From positions 421,460 through 485,459 of the forward strand of contig NZ_CANLBS010000005.1 of assembly GCF_947488945.1 (NCBI RefSeq): 64,000 nucleotides of DNA, in the 5' to 3' direction. Below the pieces are notes generated by a model. That model made no database searches. It had not been told where the DNA came from and saw only the letters and a list, made by a program, of their open reading frames with translations. Within the stretch, counting starts at the first letter, position 1. Every line of letters starts with the position of its first letter. The translations under genes and the position numbers were made by a program. This DNA comes from an uncultured Streptomyces sp. (GTDB lineage: Bacteria; Actinomycetota; Actinomycetes; Streptomycetales; Streptomycetaceae). Shown here piece after piece: positions 60,798 through 64,000 of this stretch.

Positions 60798-62240
60798 ATG
60801 CACCCCAGCAGCAGCCCGGCCGACATACCACCGAACAGATCAGGTGGTGCCCTCGACCGATTCTTCAAGATCACCGAACGCGGATCGAGCTACGGCCGGG
60901 AAGTACGTGGTGGCTTCGCCACCTTCTTCACCATGGCGTACATCCTCGTGCTCAACCCGATCATCCTCGGTAGCGCGAAGGACAAGTTCGGCGAGACGCT
61001 GGACCCCGTCCAGCTGGTGACCGCCACGGCCCTGGTGGCGGCGGTCATGACCCTGATCATGGGGGTGGGCGGCAATCTCCCGCTCGCCCTGGCCGCCGGG
61101 CTGGGCATCAACGCCGTCGTCGCGTATCAGGTGGCCCCGCTGATGGCCTGGGACGAGGCGATGGGCCTCATCGTGCTCGAAGGTCTGCTGATCTGCGTCC
61201 TGGTCATGACCGGTCTGCGCGAAGCGATCATGACCGCCATCCCTCAGGCCCTCAAGCAGGCCATCAGTGTCGGCATCGGCCTCTTCATCGCCTTCATCGG
61301 CTTCGTGGACGCCGGCTTCGTCACCCGCATCCCCGACGCGGCGAACACCACCGTGCCCGTCCAGCTCGGCACCGGCGCCCTCACCGGCTGGCCGATGCTC
61401 GTGTTCTGCCTCGGCGTGATCCTGACGGTCGTCCTCCTCGCCCGCAAGGTCAAGGGCGCCATCCTCATCAGCATCGTCCTGATGACGGTCCTCTCGATCA
61501 TCGTCAATCAGCTCGCCACGGTCAGGTCCTGGGGTCTGACCGCTCCCACCCTGCCCGACAAGCCCGTCGCCGCCCCCGATTTCGGACTCCTGGGCCAGTT
61601 CGACCTGTTCGGCTCCTTCGGGCAGATCAGCGTCCTGACGGTCGTCCTGCTGATCTTCACCCTCATCCTGTCGGACTTCTTCGACACGATGGGCACCGTC
61701 GTCGGCGTCACCGCCGAAGCCGGACTCCTCGACGAGCGGGGCCAGGTCCCCGGCCTCGGTCGCGTCCTGCTCATCGACGGCGCAGCCGCCGTGGCCGGTG
61801 GCGCCGCGTCGTCCTCGTCCGCCACCACCTACATCGAGTCCGCCGCCGGCGTCGGTGAGGGCGCCCGCACCGGCTTCGCCAACCTCGTCACCGGTGGCAT
61901 GTTCGCCCTGGCCCTCTTCTTCACCCCGATCCTGACCATCGTGCCCATGCAGGCAGCCTCGCCCGCCCTCGTCGCGGTCGGCTTCCTGATGATGACGCAG
62001 GTCAAACACATCGACTGGGACCGCTACGACCTCGCCGTCCCGGCCTTCCTCACGATCGTCGTGATGCCCTTCACCTACTCGATCACCAACGGCATCGGCG
62101 CCGGGTTCATCGCGTACGTGATCATCAAGGCGTGCCTGGGCAAGGCCCGCGAGGTCCACTGGCTGCTCTGGGGCACCGCGGTGCTCTTCCTCGTCTACTT
62201 CGCCATCGACCCGCTGGAACAGGTCCTCGGACTGAAGTAG
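60798..62240 (+). CDS. NCS2-family purine permease (AzgA-like)
   Basis: A 480-aa transporter of hypoxanthine/adenine/guanine type. FATFFTMAYILVLNP near residue 38, GLGINAVVAYQV near 105, the SDFFDTMGTVVG segment with the conserved Asp-Thr near 295, and SSSATTYIESAAGVGEGARTG near 345 are the AzgA marks. The C-terminus ends in PLEQVLGLK. ATG 60798 is preceded by AGGAGAAC. It imports purines with protons. Confidence 0.92.
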   Translation: MHPSSSPADIPPNRSGGALDRFFKITERGSSYGREVRGGFATFFTMAYILVLNPIILGSAKDKFGETLDPVQLVTATALVAAVMTLIMGVGGNLPLALAAGLGINAVVAYQVAPLMAWDEAMGLIVLEGLLICVLVMTGLREAIMTAIPQALKQAISVGIGLFIAFIGFVDAGFVTRIPDAANTTVPVQLGTGALTGWPMLVFCLGVILTVVLLARKVKGAILISIVLMTVLSIIVNQLATVRSWGLTAPTLPDKPVAAPDFGLLGQFDLFGSFGQISVLTVVLLIFTLILSDFFDTMGTVVGVTAEAGLLDERGQVPGLGRVLLIDGAAAVAGGAASSSSATTYIESAAGVGEGARTGFANLVTGGMFALALFFTPILTIVPMQAASPALVAVGFLMMTQVKHIDWDRYDLAVPAFLTIVVMPFTYSITNGIGAGFIAYVIIKACLGKAREVHWLLWGTAVLFLVYFAIDPLEQVLGLK

Positions 62241-62261
62241 CCCGACGACCCACCACCGGAG

Positions 62262-62300
62262 CGGGCCCCGGCATGCGCACCGCGCCGTCCGGGGCCCGCT
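62262..62300. terminator. Stem-loop terminator after the permease
   Basis: Perfect 11-bp arms GCGGGCCCCGG and CCGGGGCCCGC with a 17-base loop, 22 bases past the stop of the permease gene. Confidence 0.65.
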
Positions 62301-62382
62301 TCCGTGAAGCGGCCGTCGCAGGGGCGCAGGCCCGCCTCCCGCCCGGCCGGACGTCACGCCGGGGGCGCCGCTCCGGCATGCG

Positions 62383-64000
62383 TCATCCCGCGGCGACGCG
62401 TTGCCGGGACGGGGATGCCGGCTCCCAGGCTGCCGCGCACAGGGACTCGGACACGGCGGCTGTGTAGCGGGCGGCGGTCAGCCAGTCGACGGCGAAACCG
62501 TCGGTGTCGGCGGGGAGGAGGCGGCCGAAGTGGTCGCGCTCGCGTCGGGCCGCCGAGGCGCACAGGGCGGTGAGGAGGCCGGCCGCGGTGGGAAGGCCCG
62601 CGCGCCGGAGGCGACGGGCCTCGGTGGTGACGTCGCCGAGCATGCCGAGTGCCGCCCGGCCCGCCGGGACCGTCTGTTCGACCCGGCGCTCCAGGAGGTA
62701 CAGGGGCGAGTGCGCGCCGGACTCCCCCGGTTGCGGCGGGGCGGGGTGTACGGGGGCGGCCGGGCCGGGGAGGTCGGCGCGGCCGAGGCGGTCGAGGCCG
62801 AGGTCGACCGTGCCGCCGCCGGTGGGGTGCGAGCAGGCGAGAAGGGTGAGACGCGGGTGGAGTGCGGGCACCAGGCGGCCGATGATCCTCAGTCGGGTGC
62901 CCGGGGCCGCGGCCAGCAGCATCAGGTTGTCGCGGTGGGCCAGCGCGGGATCGTCGTCGGCGGCCGTGAGCCGGACGGTCGTGCCGTCCCCGCACCGGGC
63001 GAGCAGGCAGGTACCTCCCGATTCGCCCACGGCGCCGAGGAGTTCGACGTCCAGGAAGAGGAGGTCACTGCCGCCGGTGTCCGGGTCGGCGTAGCGGGAG
63101 GTGGAGTGCAGGGCGCGCAGGGCCTGCTCGGACGGCGGTGGCTCCCACAGGGCGGCGAGCGGCGGCTCCGTCCACGCCGCTCCGCGGGCGGTGACGGCCT
63201 TGACGCTCTTCCCGGCGCCCAGCCTGCCGTCCGGCGAGACCGTCGCGCCGGAGACCGCCAGGCCTGCCCGGCCCAGCTCCCGGTGGGTGAGGGCGCTGTC
63301 TCCGAGGCGTACCGCGCGGTCGGCCACGCCCAGGGCGCGCCCGGCGCCACCGGGGGCCACGTCGCCGACCGTGAAGAGGCGGTTGTCCGTGCCGACGACC
63401 CAGGTGCGGGCGCCGCCGTGCCCCGAGTCCGTGACCACCGGCTCGGTGAAGAGGCCGTAGAGCCGCAGCGAGCCGTCGGGGGCGTACGGGCGCCGGGCGC
63501 GACCGCGCACCGCGGCCAGCTCCGGCCCGGTCGCGGTCCCCAAGCGATGCGCGGTGCCCAGGAGTTCGGCGAGCGCGGTGACGAGGTCGGCGGTGCGGTA
63601 GGACGGGTCCCCGGCGCGGGCCGCGCGCAGCAGCGTGACGACGGACAACGCGGCGCCCGCGCCACGCGGCAGGTGACGGAGGCGCGCGGTGTGCGCGGCG
63701 CGGAGGAGGGCCGACTGGGCGACGGCGCCCGCCCCGTCGACTCCGGCCTCCAGGACGGCGGCGCCCGCCGACCACAGGGCCTCGGCCGCGGCGCGCTGGG
63801 CCGGGCTCGCCACCTCGGGCGGGGACGCGAGGACGGGTTCCGGGGCGGCGTCGGGGTCCGCCGCGGGCACGGGTCGGCCGGGGGCGGCCGTGCCGGGGGC
63901 GGCCGTGTCGGGGGCGGCCGTGCCGGGGGCGGCCGTGCCGGGGGCGGCCGTGCCGGGGGCGGCCGTGCCGGGGGCGGCCGTGCCGGGGGCGGCCGTGCCG
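62383..64000 (-). CDS. Unrecognised protein, N-terminus off the window, with GTAAP repeats
   Basis: At least 539 codons. From about 63870 leftward the protein is Ala/Leu/Arg-rich with GTDNRLFTVGDV, RLYGLFTEPVV and DLLFLDVELLG strands; I recognise no domain. Proteins of this look occur next to SWIM-zinc-finger and VWA genes in Streptomyces, which could be tested upstream. The frame stays open to base 64000 through tandem repeats that encode Gly-Thr-Ala-Ala-Pro, so the true start lies outside; GTG 63870 is only the nearest internal candidate. Confidence 0.6.
   Translation of the reverse strand, partial: GTAAPGTAAPGTAAPGTAAPGTAAPGTAAPDTAAPGTAAPGRPVPAADPDAAPEPVLASPPEVASPAQRAAAEALWSAGAAVLEAGVDGAGAVAQSALLRAAHTARLRHLPRGAGAALSVVTLLRAARAGDPSYRTADLVTALAELLGTAHRLGTATGPELAAVRGRARRPYAPDGSLRLYGLFTEPVVTDSGHGGARTWVVGTDNRLFTVGDVAPGGAGRALGVADRAVRLGDSALTHRELGRAGLAVSGATVSPDGRLGAGKSVKAVTARGAAWTEPPLAALWEPPPSEQALRALHSTSRYADPDTGGSDLLFLDVELLGAVGESGGTCLLARCGDGTTVRLTAADDDPALAHRDNLMLLAAAPGTRLRIIGRLVPALHPRLTLLACSHPTGGGTVDLGLDRLGRADLPGPAAPVHPAPPQPGESGAHSPLYLLERRVEQTVPAGRAALGMLGDVTTEARRLRRAGLPTAAGLLTALCASAARRERDHFGRLLPADTDGFAVDWLTAARYTAAVSESLCAAAWEPASPSRQRVAAG
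63878..64000. repeat. 15-bp tandem repeat, about eight copies
   Basis: Units of GGGGCGGCCGTGCCG repeat without gaps to the window edge; one unit has GTGTCG instead of GTGCCG. Read on the minus strand they encode (GTAAP)n within the open frame of the unknown protein, so length changes by slippage stay in frame. Confidence 0.85.

Noticed and set aside
1..64000. tRNA, rRNA, riboswitch or insertion-sequence ends
   Set aside because: Looked for cloverleaf arms with TTCGA loops, long conserved leaders and paired terminal repeats flanking a transposase; none convincing. The TTCGA words found belong to the ArsR-type operators.

Overview
The window is high-GC DNA with strong GC bias at third codon positions, GGAGG-type ribosome binding sites, frequent GTG/TTG starts, mycothiol-linked enzymes and an RHS/SMI1 pair. 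This is typical of a Streptomyces or close relative. No rRNA or tRNA gene was seen.

Region 1 (1-12230) degrades methoxylated/hydroxylated aromatics. It holds two fumarylacetoacetate-hydrolase-fold enzymes, a type I extradiol dioxygenase, an FAD aromatic hydroxylase, two phthalate-dioxygenase-reductase-type proteins, LysR and IclR regulators, and a CYP199A-like P450 next to an S-(hydroxymethyl)mycothiol dehydrogenase and a metallo-beta-lactamase-fold hydrolase. The last group looks like O-demethylation coupled to formaldehyde disposal.

Region 2 (12231-20250) is accessory: a polymorphic RHS toxin with a C-terminal nuclease domain, its SMI1/KNR4 immunity protein, a two-repeat type I-E-like CRISPR remnant and a tyrosine integrase.

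Region 3 (20254-54994) is a 35-kb arsenic/copper island and the most interesting part. On one side are an MFS transporter, an ArsO-like flavoprotein, ArsR, a GNAT-like protein, CopA, CopZ, a 31-aa membrane peptide, an aminotransferase and a FixH/YtkA-like lipoprotein. On the other are a Tat-exported molybdopterin oxidoreductase, YcnI, a broken copC/copD, ArsC, two ArsRs, ACR3 and a complete PstS / fused PstC-PstA / PstB system. Between them lies what I read as an organoarsenical biosynthetic cluster: an EPSP-synthase homologue, an iPGM homologue and a CTP-synthase-type amidotransferase half, followed by an M28 peptidase, an AhpD-like protein, three L-amino-acid-ligase-type ATP-grasp proteins, a FemAB/GNAT-like protein and a heterodimeric ABC exporter. 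Three unannotated cysteine-rich small proteins are interspersed (28932-29246, 32946-33050, 39677-39856). Four unrelated enzymes here end in Cys-Cys. A GATTCGA-based inverted-repeat operator recurs in front of several units and suggests one ArsR-type regulon.

My inference: arsenate plus phosphoenolpyruvate is converted to a C-As compound (as in the bisenarsan-type arseno-organic clusters known in Streptomyces), aminated, ligated into a small peptide and exported, with dithiol proteins handling trivalent arsenic. No polyketide synthase is present, so the product should differ from the known arseno-polyketides.

Region 4 (55000-64000) has an isolated perfect palindrome, a scar of two gene fragments (aromatic FAD monooxygenase and enolase), a TetR/DHA2-type MFS pair, an XRE regulator, an NCS2 purine permease, and the start of an unrecognised protein whose N-terminus is encoded by 15-bp tandem repeats running off the window.
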